NCBI GenBank assembly: GCA_021443405.1
Contig: JABUUA010000005.1
Location: 64,546 to 71,308, forward strand
Reading direction: 5' to 3'
Length of the DNA: 6,763 nucleotides
Source: Bacteroidaceae bacterium
Lineage (GTDB): Bacteria > Bacteroidota > Bacteroidia > Bacteroidales > Bacteroidaceae
In this document: positions 1 through 5,840 of the stretch, in pieces
Numbering within the stretch: the stretch's first letter is position 1
Layout of the letters: every line of letters begins with the position of its first letter
The notes under the pieces: generated by a model
The model's database searches: none
What the model saw: the letters and a program-made list of their open reading frames with translations, nothing else
Told to the model about the DNA's origin: nothing
Position numbers and translations under genes: made by a program

Positions 1-532
1 TGCAGACGCCTGCGGTGTAGATGTCCGTCACGCCGGCCTGTTGCAGCAGCCAACGGTTCGCGTCCCAGAGGTCGAGGTGCCATTTCTCGTAGCGCTGCGC
101 GATGCGGTTCATGGGGAAACCGGCCGCGCGGAACGCCTCATATACTTCGTCGCCCACCTCAAAGCTTTGCAACGAGATGCCGGGACCGATGATGGCCGAC
201 ACGTCGGCGCCACGACTGTCCATGGCCACCAGCGTCTTGGTCACGATGTCCTTCACCGTGCCGCGCCAGCCAGCGTGTACTGCGGCCACACGGCGCTGGA
301 CGCGGTCGTAGAGAAGAACGGGGATGCAGTCCGCCGTCTTCACGGCCAGGCACAGACCCGACACGTCGGTAATCACGGCGTCCGTGGCTTCGGGGCGTCC
401 GGCCTCGTGCATCCACACCACATGGTCCGTGTGGGTTTGCCGCGGAAGACCTAAAGACGCCACGGGCAGGGGGAAGTCCTCCTGCCCAGTGGTAAAGGCG
501 GTAAGCCAGTCGGGTGTGGGATACGTCAGCAT
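1..532 (-). CDS. pgeF: Peptidoglycan editing factor PgeF (YfiH/DUF152, multicopper-oxidase-like fold), 3' end cut by window
   Basis: Translating the minus strand from the ATG at 530-532 gives 177 residues of an open frame that runs off the window. Family hallmarks are clear: QTHTDHV (metal His34), TADCIPVLLYD (Cys69), VAAVHAGWRGTV (His86), IGPGIS, FEVGDEVYEAF, and HLDLWDANR followed by TAGVC at the edge. The spacing of the His/Cys/His triad matches what I recall for E. coli YfiH. In E. coli, PgeF acts in the cytoplasm and removes misincorporated serine from peptidoglycan precursors; older annotations call it polyphenol oxidase or laccase. The gene follows obgE by 9 nt and is probably co-transcribed. 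Its frame is closed upstream by the obgE stop codon, so the N-terminus can extend by at most three codons. The oddity is that the segment before His34 is about 37 residues shorter than in E. coli and lacks the usual TTRxGGVS...YxSxNL...NR region. Identity is near certain from the core motifs; whether this compact form is fully active is unknown. Confidence 0.93.
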   Translation of the reverse strand, partial: MLTYPTPDWLTAFTTGQEDFPLPVASLGLPRQTHTDHVVWMHEAGRPEATDAVITDVSGLCLAVKTADCIPVLLYDRVQRRVAAVHAGWRGTVKDIVTKTLVAMDSRGADVSAIIGPGISLQSFEVGDEVYEAFRAAGFPMNRIAQRYEKWHLDLWDANRWLLQQAGVTDIYTAGVC

Positions 533-541
533 GTCACGCAG

Positions 542-1732
542 TTATTCGTCCCAGTCTTCCTCCTGGTCTTCGATGTCTTCGTACTCAAATTCCTCCAAGT
601 CTTCGATATCCGCGTCATCGATGAACTCGATGTCCTCGTCCTCGCCTTCTTCCTCCATCTCGAGTTGAAGGTGCGACAAGTCCTTGTTCGTATGGATGAT
701 GGCGTCCTGAATGCTAATGGCGGCCAGTTTGTTGCTCTCGCTGTTGAGCGCCGCCCACAGGATGTCCTTCAGTTGGGCTATGCCTTTGTTGGCCACGGCA
801 GAAATGAAAACATGGGGAAGGTCGTCGGGAAGGTCCTTCGAGAGCAGTTCCACGAGTTCGTCGTCGAGCAGGTCACTCTTGGTGATGGCCAGCACGCGTT
901 GCTTGTCGAGCAACTGCGGATTGAAGGTGGCCACCTCGTTCAGCAATATCTCGTACTCCTTGCGGATGTCGTCAGTATCGCCCGGCACCATGAAGAGAAG
1001 CAGAGAGTTGCGCTCGATGTGGCGCAGGAAGCGCAGTCCGAGACCGCGTCCCTCCGAGGCGCCCTCTATGATTCCGGGGATGTCCGCCATGACGAACGAC
1101 TGGTTGTCGCGGTACGACACGATGCCGAGCGAAGGTTCCATCGTGGTGAAGGGATAGCCGGCAATCTTGGGACGAGCGCTCGACACGGCACTCAGCAGTG
1201 TGGACTTACCAGCATTGGGAAAGCCCACCAAACCTACGTCGGCCAGTAGTTTCAGTTCCATGATGACGGTGCGCTCCTGCATAGGTTCGCCCGGCTGGGC
1301 AAAGCGAGGCGCTTGTCGGGTCGCCGTCGCAAAGTGCTTGTTACCCAAGCCACCGCGTCCCCCCTTGAGCAGCATCACTACTTGTCCGTCCTCGGTGACG
1401 TCGCACAGATACTCACCCGTCTCGGCATCATAGACCACAGTGCCGCACGGCACGTCGATGTAACGGTCTTCCCCGTCGGCTCCCGTGCTGCCGCTCTTGC
1501 CGCCGTTCACGCCGTGACCGGCAAACACGTGGCGCTCGAAGCGCAGATGCAACAGGGTCCAGTAGTTGTGGTTACCGCGCAGATACACGTGGCCGCCGCG
1601 TCCACCGTCGCCACCGTCGGGGCCGCCGTTGGGCGCATACTTGGCCCGATGCATGTGCATGGAACCTCTGCCGCCCTTTCCCGAGCGGCAGCATATCTTC
1701 ACATAATCAACAAAATTCGATTCGGCTGCCAT
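542..1732 (-). CDS. obgE: GTPase Obg/CgtA (ribosome assembly)
   Basis: A 396-residue Obg-family GTPase that binds the large ribosomal subunit precursor and is a known (p)ppGpp-responsive factor. Residues 1-158 form the glycine-rich Obg fold (GGPDGGDGGRGG at 36-47, further Gly-rich loops at 73-85 and 123-130). The G domain follows: Walker A GFPNAGKST (170-178), switch I YPFTT (193-197), G3 DIPG (217-220), G4 written as TKSD (284-287) and G5 SAV (311-313). The TKSD form of G4 is usual in Bacteroidetes homologues as I recall them. From about residue 358 the protein ends in a strongly acidic tail of Asp/Glu with Ile, Phe and Tyr, and there is no recognisable OCT domain. The start ATG (1730-1732) lies 15 nt after the adk stop and pgeF follows by 9 nt, which fits one operon. 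Length and motif order are complete, so the gene appears intact. Confidence 0.97.
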   Translation of the reverse strand: MAAESNFVDYVKICCRSGKGGRGSMHMHRAKYAPNGGPDGGDGGRGGHVYLRGNHNYWTLLHLRFERHVFAGHGVNGGKSGSTGADGEDRYIDVPCGTVVYDAETGEYLCDVTEDGQVVMLLKGGRGGLGNKHFATATRQAPRFAQPGEPMQERTVIMELKLLADVGLVGFPNAGKSTLLSAVSSARPKIAGYPFTTMEPSLGIVSYRDNQSFVMADIPGIIEGASEGRGLGLRFLRHIERNSLLLFMVPGDTDDIRKEYEILLNEVATFNPQLLDKQRVLAITKSDLLDDELVELLSKDLPDDLPHVFISAVANKGIAQLKDILWAALNSESNKLAAISIQDAIIHTNKDLSHLQLEMEEEGEDEDIEFIDDADIEDLEEFEYEDIEDQEEDWDE

Positions 1733-1747
1733 GAGTTTTCGTAGGGA

Positions 1748-2323
1748 TTACGCGTTGGCGGCGTCGATGCACGCGCAGATGTCGGCCACCATCTGCTCCT
1801 TGCTGCCGGCCCACGTGAAGGTGTTGCGGATGCCTTCCTTGGCAAACCACTCCGACAGCGGCGCTGTCTGGTTGTGATACACTGCGAAACGCTTCTTGAT
1901 GGTCTCTTCATTGTCGTCGGCACGTCCTTGTTCCTTGGCTCGGTTGAGCAGTCGCGCCATCAGCACTTCCTCGTCCACGATGAGTTCAATCATCATGCCC
2001 ATCTCGTGGCCACGGGCGGCCAGCATCTTCTTCAGCGCCTCGGCCTGCGGAATGGTGCGGGGGAAACCGTCGAAGATAACGCCCTGACCGGCGGGCAGCG
2101 CGTCGTAGGTCTTGGCCAGAATGTCAATCATCAGTTCGTCGGGAATGAGTTGACCGTTATCGATGTAGCCCTTGGCAATCTTGCCGAGCTCCGTCTCGTT
2201 CTTGATTTCACCGCGCAAAACATCGCCGGTGCTAATGTGGCCCATGTGATATTTGGCAACAATTTCGTCGCTGTAGGTGCCCTTGCCAGAGCCGGGTGCA
2301 CCGAAGATGATGATGTTCTTCAT
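1748..2323 (-). CDS. adk: Adenylate kinase, short-LID form
   Basis: A 191-residue cytoplasmic adenylate kinase (ATP + AMP to 2 ADP). Visible motifs are the P-loop GAPGSGKGT (8-16), the AMP-binding ISTGDVLR (30-37), the signature FDGFPRT (84-90), and the LID arginines in RLLNRAKEQGRADDN (124-138) with Arg145. The LID is the short type with no zinc-binding cysteines, which explains the length below that of the roughly 214-residue enterobacterial enzyme. I chose the ATG at 2321-2323 because the protein starts there with the canonical MKNIIIFGAPGSGKGT. The frame stays open upstream as far as 2710, but that stretch runs antisense-like through hpt codons and shows no adk homology. The stop TAA (1748-1750) is 15 nt before obgE. 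A purine salvage enzyme upstream and a nucleotide-sensing GTPase downstream fit a housekeeping nucleotide operon. Confidence 0.97.
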   Translation of the reverse strand: MKNIIIFGAPGSGKGTYSDEIVAKYHMGHISTGDVLRGEIKNETELGKIAKGYIDNGQLIPDELMIDILAKTYDALPAGQGVIFDGFPRTIPQAEALKKMLAARGHEMGMMIELIVDEEVLMARLLNRAKEQGRADDNEETIKKRFAVYHNQTAPLSEWFAKEGIRNTFTWAGSKEQMVADICACIDAANA

Positions 2324-2360
2324 ATATAATAGGTGTTTGAGAGTTAGTCGTCTGTGATGA

Positions 2361-2399
2361 GTCGGCCCGTCGCTCGTGTGCCGGCGACTGGCCGACGGG
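2361..2399 (-). other. Overlapping inverted repeats in the hpt-adk intergenic region
   Basis: The 80-nt spacer between hpt and adk carries three mutually exclusive stems: gtcggcc (2361-2367) with ggccgac (2390-2396), cccgtcg (2366-2372) with cgacggg (2393-2399), and gtcgc (2369-2373) with gcgac (2384-2388). Each is a perfect complement. No T-run follows in the minus-strand direction, so this is not a normal intrinsic terminator. It could be a processing or stabilising hairpin that sets the hpt:adk transcript ratio. The pairing is seen directly; the role is inference. Confidence 0.5.
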
Positions 2400-2403
2400 T
2401 TCT

Positions 2404-2940
2404 TCATTCCACGATGGTGTAGATGTCTTTCGTGTTGCGTCCGTAGCCGTCGTAGTCGAGACCGTAGCCCACGATGAAGTCGTTGGGAATGGTGAGCGCG
2501 GTGTAACGGATGTCGAGGTCCACTTGCAACTTGTCGGGCTTCACCAAGAGGGCGCAGATGTCCACGCTCTTGGGCTTGCGGACTGCCAGTTTCTCGAGCA
2601 GATGCGCCATGGTGGTGCCCGTATCGACAATGTCTTCCACGACGATGACTGGGCGGTCGGTGATGTCGAGGGTCACACCCAGTTCCTCCCGAATAGTGCC
2701 TGTGGAGCACGTGCCTTCGTAGGAAGCTAACTTCACGAAGCAGATTTCGCAGGGCAGCGACACTTCGCGCACCAGGTCGGCCGCGAAGATAAACGCGCCG
2801 CTGAGCACGACGAGGAAGACGGGTTCCTGGCCTGCGTAGTCGCGACTGATTTCGTCGGCCACGCGCTTCACCTGCTTGCTGATTGCCTCACGTGCAATCG
2901 ACACGCGAAACTCTTTATCCTTTACTCGTATGGTCTCCAT
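2404..2940 (-). CDS. hpt: Hypoxanthine phosphoribosyltransferase
   Basis: A 178-residue purine phosphoribosyltransferase that converts hypoxanthine (and usually guanine) plus PRPP to IMP or GMP in the cytoplasm. The PRPP-binding loop VVEDIVDTGTT is at 100-110 with its paired acidic residues. The FLVVLSGAFIFAADL segment (42-56) forms the first core strand and loop, the flexible loop is around SYEGTCSTG (73-81), and the base-binding end is IPNDFIVGYGLDYDGYGRN (151-169). Length is typical for bacterial Hpt. It is the first gene of the leftward operon, with a TAnnTTTG promoter 22 nt upstream of the ATG (2938-2940), and is followed by adk after 80 nt. Enzymes of this family are known (p)ppGpp targets. 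The specificity for hypoxanthine rather than guanine or xanthine is by family resemblance only. Confidence 0.96.
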   Translation of the reverse strand: METIRVKDKEFRVSIAREAISKQVKRVADEISRDYAGQEPVFLVVLSGAFIFAADLVREVSLPCEICFVKLASYEGTCSTGTIREELGVTLDITDRPVIVVEDIVDTGTTMAHLLEKLAVRKPKSVDICALLVKPDKLQVDLDIRYTALTIPNDFIVGYGLDYDGYGRNTKDIYTIVE

Positions 2941-2943
2941 TGT

Positions 2944-2956
2944 ATATAGGCTATAT
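2944..2956. repeat. Small perfect dyad in the hpt leader
   Basis: atatag and ctatat flank a single central G, a perfect 13-bp palindrome (one-base centre) that ends 3 nt before the hpt start codon. It lies between the presumed hpt transcription start and the ATG. It could be an operator half-site pair or a weak hairpin near the ribosome-binding region, but AT-rich short palindromes also arise by chance. Confidence 0.35.
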
Positions 2957-2962
2957 TCGCCA

Positions 2963-2970
2963 CAAAGATA
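2963..2970 (-). promoter_or_regulatory. Bacteroidetes-type -7 promoter element for the hpt-adk-obgE-pgeF operon
   Basis: On the minus strand this reads TATCTTTG, matching the TAnnTTTG consensus known for the primary sigma factor of Bacteroidetes. It ends 22 nt before the hpt ATG, leaving room for a short leader of roughly 15-20 nt. I see no convincing TTTG -33 element about 20 bp upstream. Confidence 0.75.
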
Positions 2971-3002
2971 GTTAATTTTACGGAATTATCCGAATTTATT
3001 AC

Positions 3003-3010
3003 TATCTTTG
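3003..3010 (+). promoter_or_regulatory. Bacteroidetes-type -7 promoter element for nnr
   Basis: TATCTTTG matches TAnnTTTG exactly. Only four bases (tggc) separate it from the nnr ATG at 3015, so transcription from this element should start at or within a few bases of the start codon. That predicts a leaderless or nearly leaderless mRNA. No clear -33 element is visible. Confidence 0.7.
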
Positions 3011-3014
3011 TGGC

Positions 3015-4532
3015 ATGAAAATTCTTACGGGACGACAATTTCACGACCTGGACCTTTACACCATTGAGCACGAACCCGTGCCGAGCATCGACTTGATGGA
3101 GCGCGCTGCCACGCAGATAGCGCGCGAAATCATGAGCCGATGGAGCAAGGCTCACCCCGTGTGCGTGTTCGCCGGACCCGGCAACAACGGCGGCGACGGC
3201 CTGGCCGTGGCACGTCTGTTAGGCAGTAACGGCTACCGGGTGCGCGTATGGCTGTTCAACGTGAAAGGGCATCTGAGTCCCGACTGTCAGCGCAACCGAG
3301 AGCGCATGACGCGCGTGCCGCAGGTGGAACTGCGCGAGGTGAACCGCGAACTGACCTTTCCCGACATTGCAGACGACGAGGTGGTGGTGGACGCTCTCTT
3401 CGGAACCGGACTGAACAAGCCCATAAGCGGCGGCTTCGCCGTAGTGGTGCATAAGATAAATTCTCTGCATGTCCCCGTAGTAAGCATCGATGTGCCCTCG
3501 GGTCTGATGTGCGAAGACAACACCTACAACGACCGCAACAACATCATCCACGCTACGCTGACCCTCACCGTACAACTGCCCAAGCTGGCTTTCTTCTTTG
3601 CCGACAACGAACCATTCGTGGGCACATGGAAGTGCGTGGATATTCAACTTTCGGCCGAGGGACTGGTGCAGATGAGCACGCCCTTCCGCACACTCGAGGA
3701 CCAGGAGGTGAAGGCGATGTGGCGCAAACGCCCCCGCTTCGCCCACAAGGGAACGATGGGTCACGCCCTGTTGGTGGCCGGCAGCGAGGGCATGGCGGGC
3801 GCCGCCTTGTTGGCCGCCAAGGCATGTCTGCGCAGCGGTGCGGGCAAACTGACCGTGCACACGGCGAAGGCCAACCTACCGCTTCTGCAGACGGCAGTGC
3901 CCGAGGCCATTGTGCATCCCGACCGCGATAAGGTCATGGTGACCGAATCGACCTTGCTCGACCCCTACAAGGCCATAGGCATCGGCCCCGGACTGGGCAC
4001 CAACGAGGCCACGGCCACGGCGCTGAATCGCTATCTGCAACTGGCCGACCAACCCATCGTGCTCGATGCCGACGGCATCAATCTGCTGGCCAAGCACCCC
4101 GCATGGGCCGCGAAACTGCCCCACGAGAGCATACTCACGCCCCACCCTCGCGAGCTCGAAGGGCTCACGGGAAAGGCGAACACCGACTACAAGCGCCTGA
4201 TGTTGGCGCAGGAATATGCGCTGCAACACATGGTGTACGTGGTATTGAAGGGCCACCACACGGCCATTTGTATGCCTTCGGGCCGCGTGGTGTTCTGCAT
4301 GGCGGGCAACCCCGGCATGGCCACGGCGGGCAGTGGCGACGTGCTGACCGGTCTTATCACCGGACTGCTGGCACAGGGTTATGAGCCCGCGGAAGCCGTG
4401 CAGATGGGCGTCTGGCTCCACGCCACGGCGGGTGATTTCGCCGCAGAAGCGCTCACCGAGGAGTGCATGCTGGCGAGCGACATCGTGGCGCAACTGCCGC
4501 AGGCGTTCCGACAACTCAAAGACAACGAATAA
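3015..4532 (+). CDS. nnr: Bifunctional NAD(P)H-hydrate epimerase / ADP-dependent NAD(P)H-hydrate dehydratase
   Basis: A 505-residue two-domain metabolite-repair enzyme. The N-terminal YjeF_N epimerase domain (about 1-220) interconverts R- and S-NAD(P)HX and shows AGPGNNGGDG (53-62), VDALFGTGL (125-133) and SIDVPSGL (157-164). The C-terminal carbohydrate-kinase-like dehydratase domain (about 235-500) converts S-NAD(P)HX back to NAD(P)H. It shows HKGTMGHALLVAG (244-256), IGPGLG (323-328), LDADG (350-354), LTPHPRE (374-380), LKGHHT (411-416) and the nucleotide/catalytic signature NPGMATAGSGDVLTG (432-446) with Asp442. All key motifs are present, so both activities are expected. The MKI start fits the usual N-terminal pattern of Bacteroidetes homologues and is followed at once by YTIEHEPVPSIDLMERAA. 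The gene diverges from hpt, and a DUF4831 gene starts 13 nt downstream. Several long open frames on the opposite strand are codon-bias shadows. Confidence 0.97.
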   Translation: MKILTGRQFHDLDLYTIEHEPVPSIDLMERAATQIAREIMSRWSKAHPVCVFAGPGNNGGDGLAVARLLGSNGYRVRVWLFNVKGHLSPDCQRNRERMTRVPQVELREVNRELTFPDIADDEVVVDALFGTGLNKPISGGFAVVVHKINSLHVPVVSIDVPSGLMCEDNTYNDRNNIIHATLTLTVQLPKLAFFFADNEPFVGTWKCVDIQLSAEGLVQMSTPFRTLEDQEVKAMWRKRPRFAHKGTMGHALLVAGSEGMAGAALLAAKACLRSGAGKLTVHTAKANLPLLQTAVPEAIVHPDRDKVMVTESTLLDPYKAIGIGPGLGTNEATATALNRYLQLADQPIVLDADGINLLAKHPAWAAKLPHESILTPHPRELEGLTGKANTDYKRLMLAQEYALQHMVYVVLKGHHTAICMPSGRVVFCMAGNPGMATAGSGDVLTGLITGLLAQGYEPAEAVQMGVWLHATAGDFAAEALTEECMLASDIVAQLPQAFRQLKDNE

Positions 4533-4545
4533 AAGAATGCAAGAT

Positions 4546-5604
4546 ATGAAAAAGTTCTTACTGATAGCAGGACTGGCCGCATGCAGCATGGCACAGGCAC
4601 AGACCGAGGTGGCTCCCTTCCAAGCAGGGGCCACGGTGGACGGCATCAACTACTACCTCCCGCAGACGGCACTGCGCGTGACCGTGGTGGCGGAGAAGAA
4701 AGTGGTGAGACCCGGCCGTTACAACAAGTACGCGTTCCGCTACCTTCGTCTGCAGGACGTGCCCACGGAGTCGAGCACCACGTGGAGCATCAAGCAGGTG
4801 ACGGTGGAGCCTTACGGCGTGCCCGACACGCAGAAGGCCTATAACGTGAAGCTGAAGCAAAAGACGTCGGCCCCGCTGCTCTCGCTCACCCACGACGGCC
4901 TCATCCTGGCCATCAACGCCGACAAGCAGGAGACCGCCCTGCCTGCAGCGCCAGCCCGCGTGCCCGCTCCCGCACCGCTGAACCCCGACCAGTACATGAA
5001 TCAGGAGATGTTGCAAGCGGGTTCGTCGGCAAAGATTGCGGAGCTGTGCGCTCAAGAAATATACGACATCCGCGAGAGCCGCAACGAACTGGTGCGCGGC
5101 GAAAGCGACAACATGCCCAAGGACGGCGCACAACTGCAACTCATGCTGCAGCAGCTCGACACGCAGAACCAGGCGCTCACGGAACTGTTCAGCGGCAGCA
5201 CGCACACGAGCACCGAGGTGATGACCTTCACGTATCTGCCCACCAAGGCCACCGACCGCGAAGTGTTGTTCCGTTTCTCGCAGCGCGAGGGCGTGGTGGA
5301 TGCCGACGACCTGTTGGGGCAGCCCGTATATATCCGTGTGAGTCCCGCCGTCATCCCTGTGGTGCCGAACGCGGAAACCGACAAGAAGAAGGCGAAGATG
5401 ACGGAGAAAGGCATCTTCTATAATATGCCCGCACGCACACACGTGAGCGTGTTCGACGTGAACGGCGAACTGACATCACTGGAAGCGCCCATGGGACAGT
5501 TCGGTACGGTGGAGATTCTCAGCGATGTGTTGTTCGACAAACACATGGGCACCAAGGTCTATTTCCACCAGTCAACGGGCGGTGTCGAGAAGGTGGAGCA
5601 GTAA
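4546..5604 (+). CDS. DUF4831 family exported protein
   Basis: A 352-residue protein resembling the DUF4831 family, which I know only from Bacteroidetes and for which no function is established. The N-terminus MKKFLLIAGLAACSMAQAQ is an export signal. It can be read as signal peptidase I (cut near AQA-Q, residues 18-19) or as a lipoprotein signal, since LAAC (10-13) is a good lipobox. The mature part begins with a strand-rich region (GINYYLPQTALRVTVVAEKK, 33-52, then RYLRLQDVP). An Ala/Pro-rich linker follows (131-145), then a likely helical segment (IAELCAQEIYDIRESRNELV, 164-183, and AQLQLMLQQLDTQNQALTELF, 195-215), and a second strand-rich half ending in VYFHQSTGGVEKVEQ. I chose the ATG at 4546 because it gives a standard Met-Lys-Lys signal; an in-frame ATG at 4537 would add only three residues. 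It lies 13 nt after nnr, so the two are probably co-transcribed. It is likely periplasmic or outer-membrane attached. Confidence 0.85.
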   Translation: MKKFLLIAGLAACSMAQAQTEVAPFQAGATVDGINYYLPQTALRVTVVAEKKVVRPGRYNKYAFRYLRLQDVPTESSTTWSIKQVTVEPYGVPDTQKAYNVKLKQKTSAPLLSLTHDGLILAINADKQETALPAAPARVPAPAPLNPDQYMNQEMLQAGSSAKIAELCAQEIYDIRESRNELVRGESDNMPKDGAQLQLMLQQLDTQNQALTELFSGSTHTSTEVMTFTYLPTKATDREVLFRFSQREGVVDADDLLGQPVYIRVSPAVIPVVPNAETDKKKAKMTEKGIFYNMPARTHVSVFDVNGELTSLEAPMGQFGTVEILSDVLFDKHMGTKVYFHQSTGGVEKVEQ

Positions 5605-5645
5605 ATTCCCCCAATCCCCTCGCCCCCAAGACCGGGACGAATCAA

Positions 5646-5690
5646 CAAAGGGTTCTGTACGTCATGGCGTGCGGAACCCTTTGCTTTTGT
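5646..5690 (+). terminator. Intrinsic terminator after the nnr-DUF4831 unit
   Basis: caaagggttc (5646-5655) pairs perfectly with gaaccctttg (5674-5683). The stem continues inward with Watson-Crick and G-U pairs to a CATG loop (5663-5666), about 17 pairs in all. It is followed by cttttgt, a short T-rich tail on the plus strand. It lies about 40 nt after the DUF4831 stop. The opposite strand has no good U-tract, so termination is mainly rightward. Confidence 0.85.
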
Positions 5691-5714
5691 CAAGTCGATG
5701 AAACACCCCATGAG

Positions 5715-5752
5715 ATTCATCTGCAGGGTGCAGAATAGACATGCAGACGAAT
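5715..5752. repeat. Imperfect inverted repeat beside the tandem repeat array
   Basis: attcatctgca (5715-5725) and tgcagacgaat (5742-5752) pair at 10 of 11 positions. A nested alternative pairs ctgca (5721-5725) with tgcag (5729-5733) over a GGG loop. The right arm overlaps the most divergent copy of the 22-bp tandem repeat. It may be a remnant of a hairpin downstream of the GH30 gene, but there is no T-run to support a terminator. Confidence 0.4.
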
Positions 5753-5840
5753 GAACTCAGACATAAGGACGTGTGAGCTCAAACATAAGGACGTGTGAGC
5801 CCAGACATAAGCATGTGTGAGGCGAGACGTGCGGACGTCT
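5731..5840. repeat. 22-bp tandem repeat array, about five decaying copies
   Basis: Copies start at 5731, 5753, 5775, 5797 and 5819, each 22 bp with no spacer or indel. The shared core of the two best copies (unit positions 9-22) is ACATAAGGACGTGT. Copies at 5753 and 5775 match at 20/22, 5775 and 5797 at 18/22, and the outer copies decay (5819 about 14/22 and 5731 about 12/22 against the 5753 copy). The last copy ends 2 bp inside the stop codon of the GH30 gene and contains a perfect small hairpin, agacgt (5825-5830) with acgtct (5835-5840) over a GCGG loop. The array fills the space between a plus-strand terminator and a convergent gene. The unit length is not a multiple of three and stops occur, so it is not coding. 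Together with 5605-5730, this accounts for the only long gene-free stretch in the window. Confidence 0.85.

Larger units (their letters stand above)
2959..3014. repeat. 14-bp perfect inverted repeat spanning the hpt/nnr divergent promoters
   Basis: The arms gccacaaagatagt (2959-2972) and actatctttgtggc (3001-3014) are exact reverse complements separated by 28 bp. A second, inner dyad CGGA (2981-2984) / TCCG (2989-2992) shares exactly the same centre at 2986.5. Each arm contains one outward-facing TATCTTTG promoter element, so the region is close to a mirror image. Confidence 0.9.

Noticed and set aside
41..454. 137-residue plus-strand open frame opposite pgeF
   Set aside because: The minus strand encodes clear PgeF motifs throughout, and the plus-strand product has none.
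2324..2710. Upstream in-frame extension of adk giving a 320-residue protein
   Set aside because: The extra 129 residues overlap hpt in another frame and are low-complexity His/Arg-rich. Adenylate kinase homology starts exactly at the ATG at 2321-2323.
2922..3155. 77-residue minus-strand open frame crossing the divergent promoter
   Set aside because: It would run through the mirror-image promoter and overlap the 5' end of nnr, and its composition changes abruptly at the promoter, so it is not a plausible gene.
3876..4649. 257-residue minus-strand open frame over the 3' part of nnr
   Set aside because: It lies opposite fully conserved dehydratase motifs and its own product shows no recognisable motif, so it is a codon-bias shadow.
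4558..5442. 294-residue open frame on the minus strand, antisense to the DUF4831 gene
   Set aside because: It is rich in His, Arg, Leu and Gly with no domain pattern. It is the mirror of the GC-biased third codon positions of the real gene, which has a signal peptide and family similarity.
5608..5627. C-rich run that is G-rich on the minus strand (possible G-quadruplex)
   Set aside because: Only three runs of four or more G are present and the next candidate is just GG, which falls short of a standard four-tract pattern.
5731..5840. CRISPR array
   Set aside because: The 22-bp copies are directly abutting with no spacers, and there are no cas genes in the window.
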